A stretch of 64,000 nucleotides of DNA from positions 2,673,501 to 2,737,500 of the forward strand of contig NC_066286.1 of assembly GCF_905404315.1 (NCBI RefSeq). The letters run 5' to 3'. Shown here piece after piece: positions 22,443 to 33,429 of the stretch. Made by a program: the position numbers and the translations under genes. Positions within the stretch are counted from its first letter, which is position 1. Each line of letters opens with the position of its first letter. This DNA is from Leptidea sinapis. Taxonomy: Eukaryota > Arthropoda > Insecta > Lepidoptera > Pieridae. The notes under the pieces were generated by a model that saw nothing but the letters and a program-made list of their open reading frames with translations, was not told the DNA's origin and did not search any database.

Positions 22443-22711
22443 ATGGGCAAAAATAAAGCAGGGTCTGGCAACAATAATGAATACAGGCCTCGTTCCCGCC
22501 CGTTTCAGCCGCATTTCAGCTTTCAGTCGTCCGGCACAGCTCGAGTAGCGAACTCGGGTCGGCGCGATTCAAACACGGAAAACAATCGAATTAATTCGAT
22601 TTTCGAACCAATTGTTACATCGTGTGGCTAAGTTGTGATATTGTATTCTGTTATTATGTCGTGTTAGGGTATCGTGTGGGATTTCTAGGAGAAAATCGCA
22701 TTTCCGCGCGG
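22443..22711 (+). other. Candidate first exon or promoter-proximal sequence
   Basis: A GC-richer block holds a 62-codon frame from ATG at 22443 (MGKNKAGSGNNNEYRPRSRP, then basic and Ser-rich). About 80 bases after its stop is a strong donor-like site, gcgcgg|gtgagtatg near 22710. The peptide matches nothing I know. It could be a 5' UTR exon with a chance frame, or unrelated sequence. Confidence 0.25.
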
Positions 22712-23432
22712 GTGAGTATGTCATTCATAATTTACTCCTGATTTTGTGAAGTGCTTAGGTCTGTTGCAATTTAAAAGCACGTTGAGAGCTTTGAACAGAT
22801 TAAAAAAAATAAAACTTTTTTTTATTGATAGTATTAAGCTACGTAAAAAGTTTATATTTTTATTTCTCAACAACGATTGGGAGTCAATATAGATTGAATG
22901 AATTTTAAATAATTTATTTTATTTATTTTTTACATTCGTACATTTTTACATTCATGAATATTTTGAATCTTTTATACTTTCGACCAATTCGCTTGTTTGT
23001 TTCAAAGTTTTTGCTATGAAAGTGAAATTATAATTTAGCGGTTATGCAATGAAAGGCAATTTACGTTAATTAATATAATTCGAGAAGAGGTTACAAACAC
23101 CTCACACAATTAGCAACTATAACTTTATATGTATTAAATTTAGTGGTAAAATAACAATGAAAGTAGAATAAATGCGTTAGAAATCATAGCTTTGAAGTAT
23201 ATATAATAAAATATTAAAACAATGACATAAGAGAGAGAGAGCAGTAAAAGAAGAGTTGGTAATAGTTATTTATTTATTAGAAAATTTATACGTCTAGATA
23301 AAGCCTCTGGCTGCTAGACAACCGATGAAAACAGGCCAGGTTTATTACTTTCGTGTGCGTGACAAGTTACGTCTTAAACTCGTAAATTTATGCAACTTTG
23401 TGTTAGTGTGCGTACATTGCTCAAAATAGAGG
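22712..23432. other. AT-rich sequence, nothing recognised
   Basis: No open frame with a motif. Short GA repeat near 23231-23240. Confidence 0.4.
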
Positions 23433-23870
23433 TTTTTTTTTATGGAATAGGAGGACAAACGAGCGTACGGGTCATCTGTTGTTAAGTGATCACCGCCGCC
23501 CACAATCTCTTGCAACACCAGAGGAATCACAGGAGCGTTGCCGGCCTTTAAGGAAGGTATACGCGCTTTTTTTGAAGGTACCCATGTCGTATTGTCCCGG
23601 AAACACCGCATATGGAAGCTCATTCCACAGCTTTGTTTTTTTTTACCGCCACACATCCAGATGGTGGGGATGATATCCTAACTTGTGGCGTGTCGTGCGA
23701 AGGTGGAATTCGGCGGCAGGAATCAGGTTAAACAGCTCTTCGGAATACTCCCCGTGATAAATGCGGTAGAAGACACACAATGAAGCGAACGTCTCTACGC
23801 AACGCCAAGTGATCCAGCCGTTCACAGAGCACTGGGTCCCCGACAATCGAGCTGCTCTGCGTTGCACGCA
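23433..23870 (-). mobile_element. LINE-B 3' end with an internal T-run replacement
   Basis: A minus copy from the poly(A) tail (T-run at 23433) back into the coding end (QRRAARLSGTQCSVNGWITW). At about 23635-23644 the roughly 45 bases present in other copies (from the end of agctttgtag to gaggaccgcc) are replaced by a short T-run. It carries single-base changes that break the frame. Confidence 0.85.
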
Positions 23871-23937
23871 GGTTAACTGTTAACCTCAATTTTTTGTCGA
23901 AATTTTCACAGCTGTCGTGTTAGTAATTGGTAAGAAA

Positions 23938-24066
23938 ATGTTGGGAAGGTTTCATCATGAAGGGGGGATGGAAGTCACGATCTGGTCGCGCGACAAGAGA
24001 GTATCTCTGAAAAATTTGATGCTACAGGAAGAAGTCCGACAAGCGCTTCAGGCCCGTGGCAAATGA
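23938..24066 (+). other. Short open frame of unknown nature
   Basis: A 42-codon frame reads MLGRFHHEGGMEVTIWSRDK, then a Leu/Gln-rich end ('MLQEEVRQALQARGK'), and stops with TGA. It is GC-richer than its neighbours. It could be a decayed transposon frame. I do not recognise it. Confidence 0.2.
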
Positions 24067-24603
24067 AAGCCTGTCATCACTGGCAAACCCAAACCCAAAG
24101 ACAAAAATCAATTAAAAAATCGGGAAGTTATTGTTTTTACCCCGTTTTTCTAAAATTGAGTTTTCATCAGATCTCGGCGTTTTAATGTCGTAGGAAGCTT
24201 CCCTGAATATTCCCGTGATGGTGTCCGTACCTCTGTATGTTTGTTTGTGTGTGTGCGTGTGTTAAACTTTACCGATCGATTAGTTATGACGATCGATGAT
24301 CAAAAACTAATAAGTTCTTAACATCAAAAAACTACGACAATCGCCATCAAGCCGGACAAAATCGGTTGATTCGTTCGTGAGTTATCGTTGACGAAAGAAA
24401 ACCGAAAAAAGTGTTAATGTGGTATTATTCGAAATTCCGAGTTCGATCGATTATTGAAACTCAAAGGATTCTTTATGAGCCTCAAAAAACTGCGTCGAAA
24501 CCGCGTGAAAATTGGTTCATTAATTCAAAAGATATAGCCGTTTGAAAATTCAAAAAGTAGCGTTTTATTAAACTTTTATCAGACATGATAAAATTATATA
24601 AGT
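24067..24603. other. Unclassified repeat-like sequence
   Basis: Sequence with repeated 'cgatcgat' and 'aaaaaactgcg' words and the phrase gtgaaaattggttcattaat. It looks transposon-derived but has no recognisable ends or frames. Confidence 0.3.
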
Positions 24604-24748
24604 ATAAAAAAAGCGCGTACACCTTCCTTAAAGGCCGGCAACGCTCCTGTGATTCCTCTGGTGTTGCAAGAGATTGTGGGCGGCGGTGATCACTTAACAA
24701 CAGGTGACCCGTACGCTCGTTTGTCCTCCTATTCCATAAAAAAAAAAT
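24604..24748 (+). mobile_element. LINE-B 3' end fragment, plus copy
   Basis: aaaaaagcgcgtacaccttcc through ggcggtgatcacttaacaac to ttccataaaaaaaaa. It holds only the terminal 140 bases and an A-run. Confidence 0.85.
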
Positions 24749-25009
24749 GTTTTTAAAATGTTTTTTTCAGATTACAGACTTTTGAGCTGGAAGAGCTCAA
24801 AATTGCAATATGTATGTACAATTTGAAGCGTTAAGGTATGGAATTAGCAGGAAGTTGCACGGAAGGCCTTTAGGCTCAACCGTTTTCCTAATTTTTCAAA
24901 GTCAAATAAACTTTATTCAATTAGGCTTAAACTAAATACTATTTAATCGTCACTATAAAAATTTCTTTTAAATTACTTAATCTACCATATTATGTTGTTA
25001 TTATTATTA

Positions 25010-25339
25010 TTTTTTTTTTTATGGAATAGGAGGACAAACGAGCGTACGGGTCACCTGTTGTTAACTCATCACCGCCGCCCACCATCTCTTGCAACACCAG
25101 AGGAATCACAGGAACGTTGCCGGCCTTTAAGTAAGGTGTACGCGCTTTTTTTCGAAGGTACCCAAGTCGTATCGTCCCGGAAACACCGCACAAGGAAGTT
25201 CATTCCACAGCTTTGTAGTACGTGGAAGAAAGCTCCTTGTAAACCGCACTGTGGAGGACCGCCACACATCCAGATGGTGGGGATGATATCGTAACTTGTG
25301 GCGTGTCGTGCGAAGGTGAAATTCGGCGGCAGGAATCAG
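25010..25339 (-). mobile_element. LINE-B 3' end fragment, minus copy
   Basis: A T-run at 25010-25020 is followed by the reverse complement of the LINE-B end and of its last coding segment (SCGMNFLVRCFRDDTTW in one minus frame). It is 5'-truncated at about 25339. Confidence 0.85.
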
Positions 25340-25462
25340 AATTCAGTAAAAGTAGAGCTCTTGAGAAGAACATAAAATAAACTCAACGGCCACTGTTCTC
25401 AATCAATACAGTATTGAAAATGGCTGTTATGTTTGGTATATTACAGCCATGCACCTATGGCT

Positions 25463-25500
25463 ATGCAGCACCTTACTAACTAGTTTGTAAGGTGCTGCAT
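25463..25500. repeat. Perfect 14-bp inverted repeat
   Basis: atgcagcaccttac (25463-25476) and gtaaggtgctgcat (25487-25500) around ten bases. Confidence 0.8.
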
Positions 25501-25996
25501 CTAATATATCAATCGTGTTCAAATAATATCAAGTATGATAGTGTATTTCATAGAAACTAATAAAAAATTAACTGTTTAAATATATATTAACGCATATTGG
25601 ATGCATTAACCTTTAGAGCTTGAATTCAATGTTTGTGTAAGGATGCTTTGTGGACATGATTATTAAGATTATAAACATGTAATTTTTTTCAATGTTTCAA
25701 TTTCCAGACAAAAATCATACAATAAAGGCTTAAAATCTGTGCAATTATAACTAAAATATCAGTCAGGGCGTTATCTTAGACTCGCGCCAAATGTCGGTTG
25801 AAAATAAACAATGTAATTTGTACATATTTGAACAAGATACATCTGCGTGTTATTTTAAATGTATTTTTACATTAGATGGTTACATAAAAATATATCTCTC
25901 AACTCCGGCTCATCTCGTCCTACTGAAAACGTTTACATTGAAAGAAACATCGTGTTAAAATTATACATATTATAAGTAATTTGAAAATAATGTACA

Positions 25997-26045
25997 TTTA
26001 GTCAGAATACTTCGTAAATATAAGTTACGAAGTATTCTGACTAAA
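25997..26045. repeat. Perfect 21-bp inverted repeat
   Basis: 25997-26017 (tttagtcagaatacttcgta plus a) is the exact reverse complement of 26025-26045, with a seven-base loop. It lies in AT-rich DNA with no gene nearby. Confidence 0.85.
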
Positions 26046-26339
26046 TTATTATGTATATATAAAATAGGCGTATAATTTAATTAAAGAATCTATGTATTTT
26101 GAACTGAAAACTTCTAAAGGCGCTCTGTGCACTTTTCTGTCGGTATTGATTGAGACTAAACTGTCACGCTCATTTGTGTAATGCTCATTTAGCTAAGTAG
26201 TCTGTCGGTAAAGTTAGAGTCTACAATTATAATTATAATATTAAGCCATTTATTTCATAATCCTTATTTTACAATCAAAATAATAATTTAAAATTCTTAA
26301 AATCTAGTGTTAGTTTTATTTAACGTGACCAAATTGATT

Positions 26340-26530
26340 ATTTTTTCTTATATAATTTTTATTATGCAAGATGTCATCTGCCCATCGGTGATTTGGTCTA
26401 CCAGTGCTTCTTTTACCTAGTGGTACTTTCCATTTAGTGGTCTCTATTGTACACCTTCTGTGTAGCGCGCAATATGGCCAGCCCATTCAATTCAAGTTTT
26501 CAAGTCAGCCATCTCAACGTTAGCGCGTGT
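26340..26530 (-). mobile_element. Retroelement 3' end remnant (RTE-like)
   Basis: Minus-strand frames carry MADLKT, then EWAGHIARY, and KVPLGKRSTGRPNHRWADDI with frame changes between. The WAGHIAR and GRPxxRWxDDI words are typical of the C-terminal end of RTE-type proteins. Compare the plus copy at 27893. Confidence 0.6.
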
Positions 26531-27892
26531 CGCGTGGTGCAACCACAATAGATACAGACCCAAAAAAAAACCGTGTGGTGTCTAGGGACACCGGATAGGA
26601 ACGAAGTTCCTTATTTTAAAAATATTAATTTTACTGATTTTCTAAAAAAAATGGACAGTTTCCACTAAATTCCACCGTCCAAAATAAAAATAAAAAAAGT
26701 GTGTGTGTACTTATGCATGCACGCAAGAAGTTATACTTTTTTAGCGTAAGAAAACAAATCCTTAAAATTATTTATTCGTCGTGCTATTCTACGTTTGTAG
26801 AAAGAACTACATTGTAAAAATCGTGAAATAAATTATTGAATATTAAGGAATACGGCTGTATTGGCTTGAACCCTTTGCCTGTCCTAATAATAGACGAAGA
26901 AACCAAACAAAATAATTAATGTCGCAAACGTCAGATCATTTCTGAAAACTTTTATGTTTAGATGTCGTTGTGCGCGCGCAACGTAATAATAGTCAAAGAA
27001 GTTTATCTTCAATAAAATCAAAAACTGTAAACGTCATTATGTTTTGCTTTTATGTCAATGTAATTTTGCAGTTATAAACCTATTTAAATATGATTTACAT
27101 ATTCGTTTATTGTATTTTGGTTTTGTTAACAATGCTCTAAATAAATAAAATAAACAATCAATGTAATTTGTCAGAAATGTGTCAAATTGTAACTTGTCAA
27201 TTATATAATTATGTTTATACTTATATAAAAAAGTTTCGTTACAACTTTTGGTCTAATTTTTTTCCGTCTAGCCCTCTTTCGCAACGCGCGATAAGGAACT
27301 TCGTTCCAATAATATATCGTTGGATAGGTCTAGTTAATAAAAGTTTCAAAACGTTTTTATTTTAGTATGTGTCGAGTTTGGGTGATCGGGCACCAACTGA
27401 CGTAACTTGGACATGTGAAGGAGCCACAGTGTCGTTGCAAGTCGCGTCCCACACCAGCGCCCTACGTACCCATGATAAAACTTAAAAAGATACTTTCATT
27501 AAAAGAATGTTATATCATCACTGACACCTGGTATGTATGTTATTTAAAATTAACGTAATCCCTACGTAATTTGCTATGGAATGAATATAGTTAAAAAACG
27601 TCTTAGCCATTGTTGGCTTGAAAGTATCTGCTATTTAAAATAACCAGGCGTTATATTTTTTGTTGTTGTGTTTCGATTTGAAGGACGCGAATAAAATTAC
27701 TGGGCTAATGAAACTTAACATAATGGATAAGGAATTAACTCAGAATTTTGGGTTCAATTAAGAGTTTTGTAATTGTATTGTGCAGATTGTGTCACTTACC
27801 AAGAAAGAGCATATTGTCGTGCTCGACTCATAATTTTTTTCTCATAAAAGAAATAAATATGCCTACAGATACTATCCTCTATATATATAAAG
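26531..27892. other. AT-rich sequence with small repeat scraps
   Basis: The region contains gaacgaagttcc (26599) and ggaacttcgttcc-type words (27294), and a minus-strand family D scrap at about 27665-27725 (gtgtttcgatttgaaggacg). No gene is recognised. Confidence 0.4.
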
Positions 27893-28085
27893 TCCTCGAA
27901 TGGCGACCACGTACCGGAAGACGCAGTGTTGGTAGACCGCCCACAAGATGGACCGACGATCTCAACATCGCCGGAATACGTTGGGTGAGGGCAGCCCAGG
28001 AACGATCGTCGTGGAAATCTTTGAGGGAGGCCTTTGTCCAGCAGTGGACGTCTTCCGGCTGATGACGATGATGATAGATAGATAC
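27893..28085 (+). mobile_element. RTE-clade retrotransposon 3' end
   Basis: The frame reads VLEWRPRTGRRSVGRPPTRW, then TDDLNIAGIRWVRAAQERSS and FVQQWTSSG, ending in TGA and running into a gatgatgat tract. The C-terminal motif and a short trinucleotide tail in place of poly(A) fit the RTE clade. The element is extremely 5'-truncated. Confidence 0.8.
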
Positions 28086-28295
28086 TATATTTACTTCGTA
28101 TACATCAAAATCGGTGATCCAAAAGCTTGAACCGCCACATATAATATACCAATGGTTTTTAGAATTTTCGAATTCAGGTGCATCTTTTATTTGACGCCTT
28201 ATAAGGTCGGCAACGCTCTTTTGATTCTTGTAGTGTACGGAAGAGTATGGGCTCCGGTGATCACTTATCATCATCATATGTATCACCATTCACCA

Positions 28296-28640
28296 ACAAG
28301 ATCCCAGAAAATGTACAAAACAAATGTGTTACGAAATTCAAAAATACTATTAAAAACGTTTGTGTGGTAATGGTTACTTTTTAAATGACTTTCTTAACGA
28401 TACCGCAGATAGGGAATGGAACGACTGCCCTCATTCTATTAAATAGCATGTTTTACTTTACAACATTACATTGTAATCATATTTTATATTAAAAATAAGA
28501 AGCCCGTTGATGTTTTTGCGCCCGTTCTTCTTGGGTGTGAGGCATACTCTTTCGATTAGTGGTGACCCGACGGGTGGTAGTTTTTGACTTTCAAGAAGTG
28601 ATATCACATCCTATTTTGATTAAAAATATTTGAACCTGAA
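28296..28640 (+). mobile_element. LINE-A 3' end, plus copy
   Basis: aacaagatcccagaaaatgt encodes the NKIPENVQNKCVTKF block with a frame change, followed by the LINE-A tail to gattaaaaatatttgaacc. Confidence 0.8.
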
Positions 28641-28685
28641 AATATATGTATGCTCGTTTATGTTTATTGTATAATAAATATTTCA

Positions 28686-28840
28686 AATTCAAATATTTAA
28701 TTCAAAATAGGAAGTGACATCACTTATTTAAAGTCAAAAACTACCACCAATTCGAACAAGAATGCCTCAGACCTGAGAAGAATGGGCGCAATAAACTCAG
28801 CGCGCTTTTTGTTCATGAAATAATAATACTACAATATATA
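28686..28840 (-). mobile_element. LINE-A 3' end, minus copy facing the previous one
   Basis: ttcaaattcaaatatttaat, then cagacctgagaagaatgggc, is the LINE-A tail in reverse. The two LINE-A copies lie tail to tail about 45 bases apart. Confidence 0.8.
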
Positions 28841-29177
28841 TGAAATAAGCATGAACAAAGTCGGATCTTGCGACTAGTGGTCGATACAGTGGTATATATT
28901 ACTGAGTAACTTTAATGACCCGCAGGAACCCTCTCAAGTTAAACATGGTTTTGTCGCCGGAACGATTAAAGCTTTTGTATTTAATTAAAAGCTTAGGGTA
29001 CATATCTTGGGATAACTTTGTAGGGAAAACTTTCCTGAAAATTAATTAATAACGCTGTGCTACGATTGTGTTCGTATTTTCTGTATATAATAAGTAGAGT
29101 GTGTGATGAGATTTAAGGTTTAAGGCTTGAGACAAAACTATGTCATGGTAAATAATATTGCTAAACACTAATTATTT

Positions 29178-29480
29178 TTTTATGAAAATAAGGGACGGGA
29201 CCAGCAGGAAGTTCAGCTGATGGTAATTGATACGCCCTACCCATTACAATGCAGTACCGCTCGGGATTCTTGAAAAACACAAAAATTCTGAGCGGCACTA
29301 CAATTGCGCTCGTCACCTTGAGACATCAGATGTTAAGTCTCATTTGCCCAGTAATTTCACTAGCTACGTTTGTTACTAGCAGTAATGTTTACAGATTACT
29401 GCTTCACAGCAGAAATAGGCGCCGTTGTGGTACCCATAATCTAGCCGGCTTCCTGTGCAAAGGAGCCTCCCACTGGTACT
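29178..29480 (+). repeat. Family D repeat, full-length plus copy
   Basis: tttatgaaaataagggacgg to ggagcctcccactgg, with the hairpin region ccgctcgggattcttgaaaa / attctgagcggcactac. Closely matches 58022-58335. Confidence 0.8.
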
Positions 29481-29564
29481 GTACTATGACTACTTATAAT
29501 TTTAAATTTCTTAGATTATTAAAAAGTATTAAACAAATATTGTATACAAATAAAACTTGAAAAC

Positions 29565-29800
29565 AAAATTTTATGAACGATGAGCAACTCGAACCCGCGA
29601 CCTCTGGCGTGCTGTACCAGTGCTCTCCCAACTGAGCTAACTGTTCGAGTGACGTATCGTCATAAAATCTTGTATGTTTTGTTCAACTCTCAGGTTGTGG
29701 CTTGATCTACAGGATCTACTTTACATTTGATAACCTGCTCAACCCCAATTTTTACATATTTAGAAATTGACTTGAGATGTCGCTCTTGTAAATCTAAACA
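29565..29800 (-). repeat. tRNA-like SINE repeat, minus copy
   Basis: On the minus strand a tRNA-like segment (29576-29660) carries gcgggttcgagttgc (B-box-like) and gttagctcagttgg (A-box-like). A constant flank containing caacctgagagttgaac and agcgacatctcaagtcaat lies beside it. Copies are at 45262, 58495 and 62160. It is a repeat, not a functional tRNA gene: the anticodon stem does not pair properly. Confidence 0.65.
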
Positions 29801-30684
29801 AATATTGTATATTTGTTAAATAAATATCTTTATAGAGAGATATGTACAGGGTTGCATATATATACTTCTTATTGTAAGCTTAGCCAGTTTAGATAAATTC
29901 AAATTACAAGAGTTCAATATATATTTATTAAAATTTGCAAAAGTATAATTTCTTACATCTATTTATTAATTACTGTTGAATCTACTAATTACATACAATT
30001 TTGAATAGTATCTTAGTTAGAAATAACAAAAAGTTATAATATTCCAAGTCTTAGGGTTACTAGAGCGGCATAAGTACGTAGGACGTACGAAAAACGAGCG
30101 AACTTCACTCTAATCTTGATTCACAAGTCAAGAGCTGAAACGTTAACTAGGTAACTACGTCTTGCATTGTCAACACCGACAGAATACGGAGTTTCACTCG
30201 AATATTATTTCTATTCATTTAAGTAACTTTGAGCTAACGATCAAAGCTTCAACATTAAATGTTTAAGTTTAGAATTTAAAAATTTTAATGTTATTTTAGT
30301 GATATTCAGGTCTGCTGAACTTTTGTGAATTCGTCATTTTGTATCATATGCGTGTTTCGTAAAATAGTCGTAAAGATTTGCAGAATAGTAAATTTAAGCA
30401 ACTGAAAAATGTAATGTAAGCTATTGCTACGAGTTAGTAATTTGTGAGTATGTGACCTATTACCTAATGAGCCCAGCCGAGACAACCAAAAAAAACGATG
30501 TTCTATTAATGATTCTGCGCGCATTAATTTACGAAGGAAAATTGCGTGCTCGCTTCGTTTCGTGTTTTTGAATAAAAGTTAAATTACATAGCAGACGGTA
30601 ATGCACTGGTTTGCTCTGCACAGGGTTTCCTAGTGAGCCATCCAGAGGAATTTAAAACATTAAAGGTGCCTCTTTGTGACTTAT
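29801..30684. other. AT-rich sequence, nothing recognised
   Basis: No motif-bearing frame; no repeat recognised. Confidence 0.4.
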
Positions 30685-30970
30685 AAGAAATCATCCAAAT
30701 GATTTGAGTTTTCTTTAGTATATCTGCCAATATTTGTCTTTAAACAATTCGACACGTGTTTCGTCTCTACACGAGGCATCCTCAGGACGTGTTGTCTCGC
30801 CAAAACCTGGCCAACGAATCTGGCACGAGACTCAGATTCTTTCGATAGTGTCGAATTGTTTAAAGACAAATATTGGCGGAATTAACACTAAAGAAAACTC
30901 AAATCATTTGGATAATTATGGATTTCCGCAAAGTAACGCCTACTTCAATAAATTTATTTATAAGAAATAC
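30685..30970. mobile_element. Penelope-like 3' end in inverted duplication
   Basis: The left part (30685-30850, minus) and right part (30850-30970, plus) are the same 3' end in opposite orientation. The arms share caaatgatttgagttttctt, ccaatatttgtctttaaaca and attcgacac. The centre carries the motif gacacgtgtttcgtctctac and gaggcatcctcag found at the Penelope copy at 35374. Both outer ends carry the ggatttccgcaaagtaacgc / aatcatcca type terminus. A hairpin with arms of about 75 bases is possible. Confidence 0.7.
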
Positions 30971-31253
30971 AAATAGTATTAGGAAGTAATGTTTGTAATT
31001 AAAAACAAATTATAATTAATAATGAATAAATATAAGCGAATAATAATTTTTAAGCAAAATTTATTAAGGAAATATTTGTCGAATATATATAGGAATTAGG
31101 AACTTCGTCCTTACGGGTGTGATAAGACATCATACCATTTTTTTTTAGTTTTAACAATAGTATAGAACTTGCGAAGCTTTAGAACAAAATATAGAACCAT
31201 TAAATAAAACACTAAGACCAATAATCCTGGTTTAATAATTTGCAACTTTGAGA

Positions 31254-31560
31254 TCTTTTTTATACGCTTTATATTAGCTTCACCTGTATGTTTGTATGTT
31301 TGTAACCGACTTCTTTGCGCACGATTTAGACCCACTTTAAACGGCTAGATTTCGTTCAAACTTTGTAGATTTATCGAGGACCGATGACCTTACACTAATT
31401 TGATAGAATTATTCAATTTTTCAATTTACAAAATATGATTTTTGTTAATTTATATAATTTTCATCTATAGTCGATAAGGCAGGAATTGATGTTAAAGTAC
31501 TTAATACTTTTAAAAACACGCTTTTATAGAAAATTTAACTAAAAAATGAAAAATAAATAA
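31254..31560 (+). mobile_element. Family E Helitron-like repeat, 5' part
   Basis: It begins A|TCttttttatacgctttata and shares ttagcttcacctg, atttatcgaggaccgatgac and aaggcaggaa(t/c)tgatgtt with 33993-34348. Its 3' end is not clear. Confidence 0.6.
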
Positions 31561-31885
31561 TAGTTAAAAAAAACTAAAAAGCACGCTTTATATAAAATCC
31601 AACTAAAAAATAGAAAATAAATTTAAATTGGAAATAGTGTAAAAAAATATATTTTACTGTAAAAAAAGCGCGTTTTTTTAACTATTATTTTTCTGGTAGC
31701 TTCGGAGGAAATTAATTATAAAAAACTGGCCGATCCGGCCCGCTTCGCTGGGCAAATTTTAAAAGGAACTAAGTTAATGAAGGAACGTTGGAATTCGAAA
31801 AAAAATCTTCGCATCGAGTGGTGGTAGTTTCATGTCGATACGATCAGTGGTTTAGGCATGAAAGAGCCTCAAACAAAGACCATTA

Positions 31886-32211
31886 TCATTATATATAAAA
31901 TTCTCGTGTCACAATGTTCGTTCCCGTACTCCTCCGAAACGGCTTGACCGATTCTCATGAAATTTTGTGAGCATATTGAGTAGGTCTGAGAATCAGCCAA
32001 CATCTATTTTTCATACCCCTAAATGTAAGGGTGGTAACACACGAAAATTTTTTTTTTGAATTTTTTTGACATTTTTTTTTTTAAATTTATTGGATTATGA
32101 GTCAGCATTAAAAAATACATACAACTTCAAATTTTTACCCATCTACGATCAACAGTTACTTTTGTATCGCGATTTTAATATCGGCAATACAACGTTTGCT
32201 GGGTCAGCTAG
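31886..32211 (+). mobile_element. Short non-autonomous Helitron, 326 bp
   Basis: It starts A|TCATTATATATAAAATTCTCG and ends GCTGGGTCAGCTAG|T. Termini and insertion between A and T fit a Helitron. Same family as 4977-5283, with the same internal blocks gcttgaccgattctcatgaa and cgatcaacagttacttttgt. No coding capacity. Confidence 0.88.
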
Positions 32212-32744
32212 TATATATATATAGATGAGGGGCTTGATGTCAATCATTATGCATAATATATTCTATTGACAGTTTATTAGTAACAGTAGACTTATTTTCA
32301 AAATATATATTTTACTAGCTTTTACCCGCGACTTCATACAGGTTCAGGGGCTTAGGCGTGCAAGACTAACCACCAAACTTACATTCACTTTTATAACATT
32401 AGTAGGGATGTTACATTACACATTGTTCATAATATAAACTTATTGTAATTATTTTTGTTTAGTTTTCTATTAAAGCATATTATTTAATATTTTTTTTATT
32501 TTTGCCTTTTTAGTCTTACAACGGTGATAATATAGGGTATCGGATTTATCCAAAAAATCGTTAAATGTAACAATTCGGGAAACCATAATGGTACAGACCA
32601 CTTAAATTACTGCATTTCCGTCGGTCCTCGATAAATATTCAAAATTTCAAATAAATCCGTCGTTTTGAATGAGTCGAAAATCACGTTCAAATATTGAGTT
32701 TAACATACAAACAGACATCAGAATTTTTAGGTTTTTAAGCTATT

Positions 32745-32945
32745 GCATAGCTTTTATCGGGGGCCTTGAGCGTGGAGACCGAATCTAGAAATTCCGTAAC
32801 AAAAATAACCTAACACCCCACTTACTACATGTATATAGATATTTCGCCATGATCATTACAGTTGCCGTGGTTATCACGTATCCTTTTAGTGCAGGAGGTC
32901 CCAGGTTGGAGCCTGGGGTTACGTCTTAATTTTTTTTTAATTTCT
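32745..32945 (+). repeat. Family F repeat with tRNA-like core, copy 1
   Basis: gctattgcatagcttttatc to tacgtcttaattttttttt. The core gttgccgtggttatcacgta, then aggaggtcccaggttggagcc, resembles a tRNA T-arm region, but this copy has lost seven bases (aacagcg) kept in copy 2. It may be a SINE. Confidence 0.6.
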
Positions 32946-33006
32946 TTATTTTTTTTATCACGGTTTTTTAATTTTTATTATTATTTACATTTCTCCGAAT
33001 CCAAAT

Positions 33007-33357
33007 TTGGACGAGGTACAGCATTTTATTCATCGCACTTTACTGCCAGAGTACACAGAAGAAGGGTCGAAAATACTTGGTACCAATGGTAATAAATTTC
33101 CACTTAGTTTGGCTGGCGATTTCAACATTAACTTCGCTGATAAAAAATCAGAGCGGTTGACAACTTTTCTTTCAAAAATATTGAATTTGAAAATGAATAA
33201 TGATCCACAAGAATCCACAACAAAATATGGGAACACCATTGACGCGGTATTTTCCAGATATTTAGAAGATATCAAGTCTGAAACTTATGTTTCTTTTTTC
33301 AGTTACCATAAACCTATAGTTTCAATGATAAATATTCCTGAATATATTTTAAGATAA
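33007..33357 (+). pseudogene. C-terminal part of an EEP-type endonuclease from a transposon
   Basis: A 116-codon frame reads LSLAGDFNINFADKKSERLT, then TKYGNTIDAVFSR and SFFSYHKPIVSM, ending TAA. GDFN is the endonuclease/exonuclease/phosphatase active-site word, and SYHKPI sits where SDH is usual. In lepidopteran genomes I associate this variant with the endonuclease domain of Helitron-like (Helentron) proteins or with non-LTR elements. The N-terminal half of the domain and any partner domain are absent, so it is a fragment. The frame itself is clean, which suggests it is not very old. Confidence 0.6.
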
Positions 33358-33429
33358 TAAAAATATTTTGAACAATACTTACTTCTCATTTATTTAATAA
33401 AAGAAAAAAAAAAGTTTTCTTATCGGTCC

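Noticed and set aside
24170..24440. Gene regulatory region with repeated cgatcgat words
   Set aside because: The words occur in a stretch that looks like decayed repeat sequence, and no promoter or gene is linked to it.
29570..29660. Functional tRNA genes at 29.6, 45.3, 51.4, 58.5, 60.4 and 62.3 kb
   Set aside because: A- and B-box-like words are present, but anticodon and acceptor stems do not pair well and the copies share non-tRNA flanks. They are SINE-type repeats.
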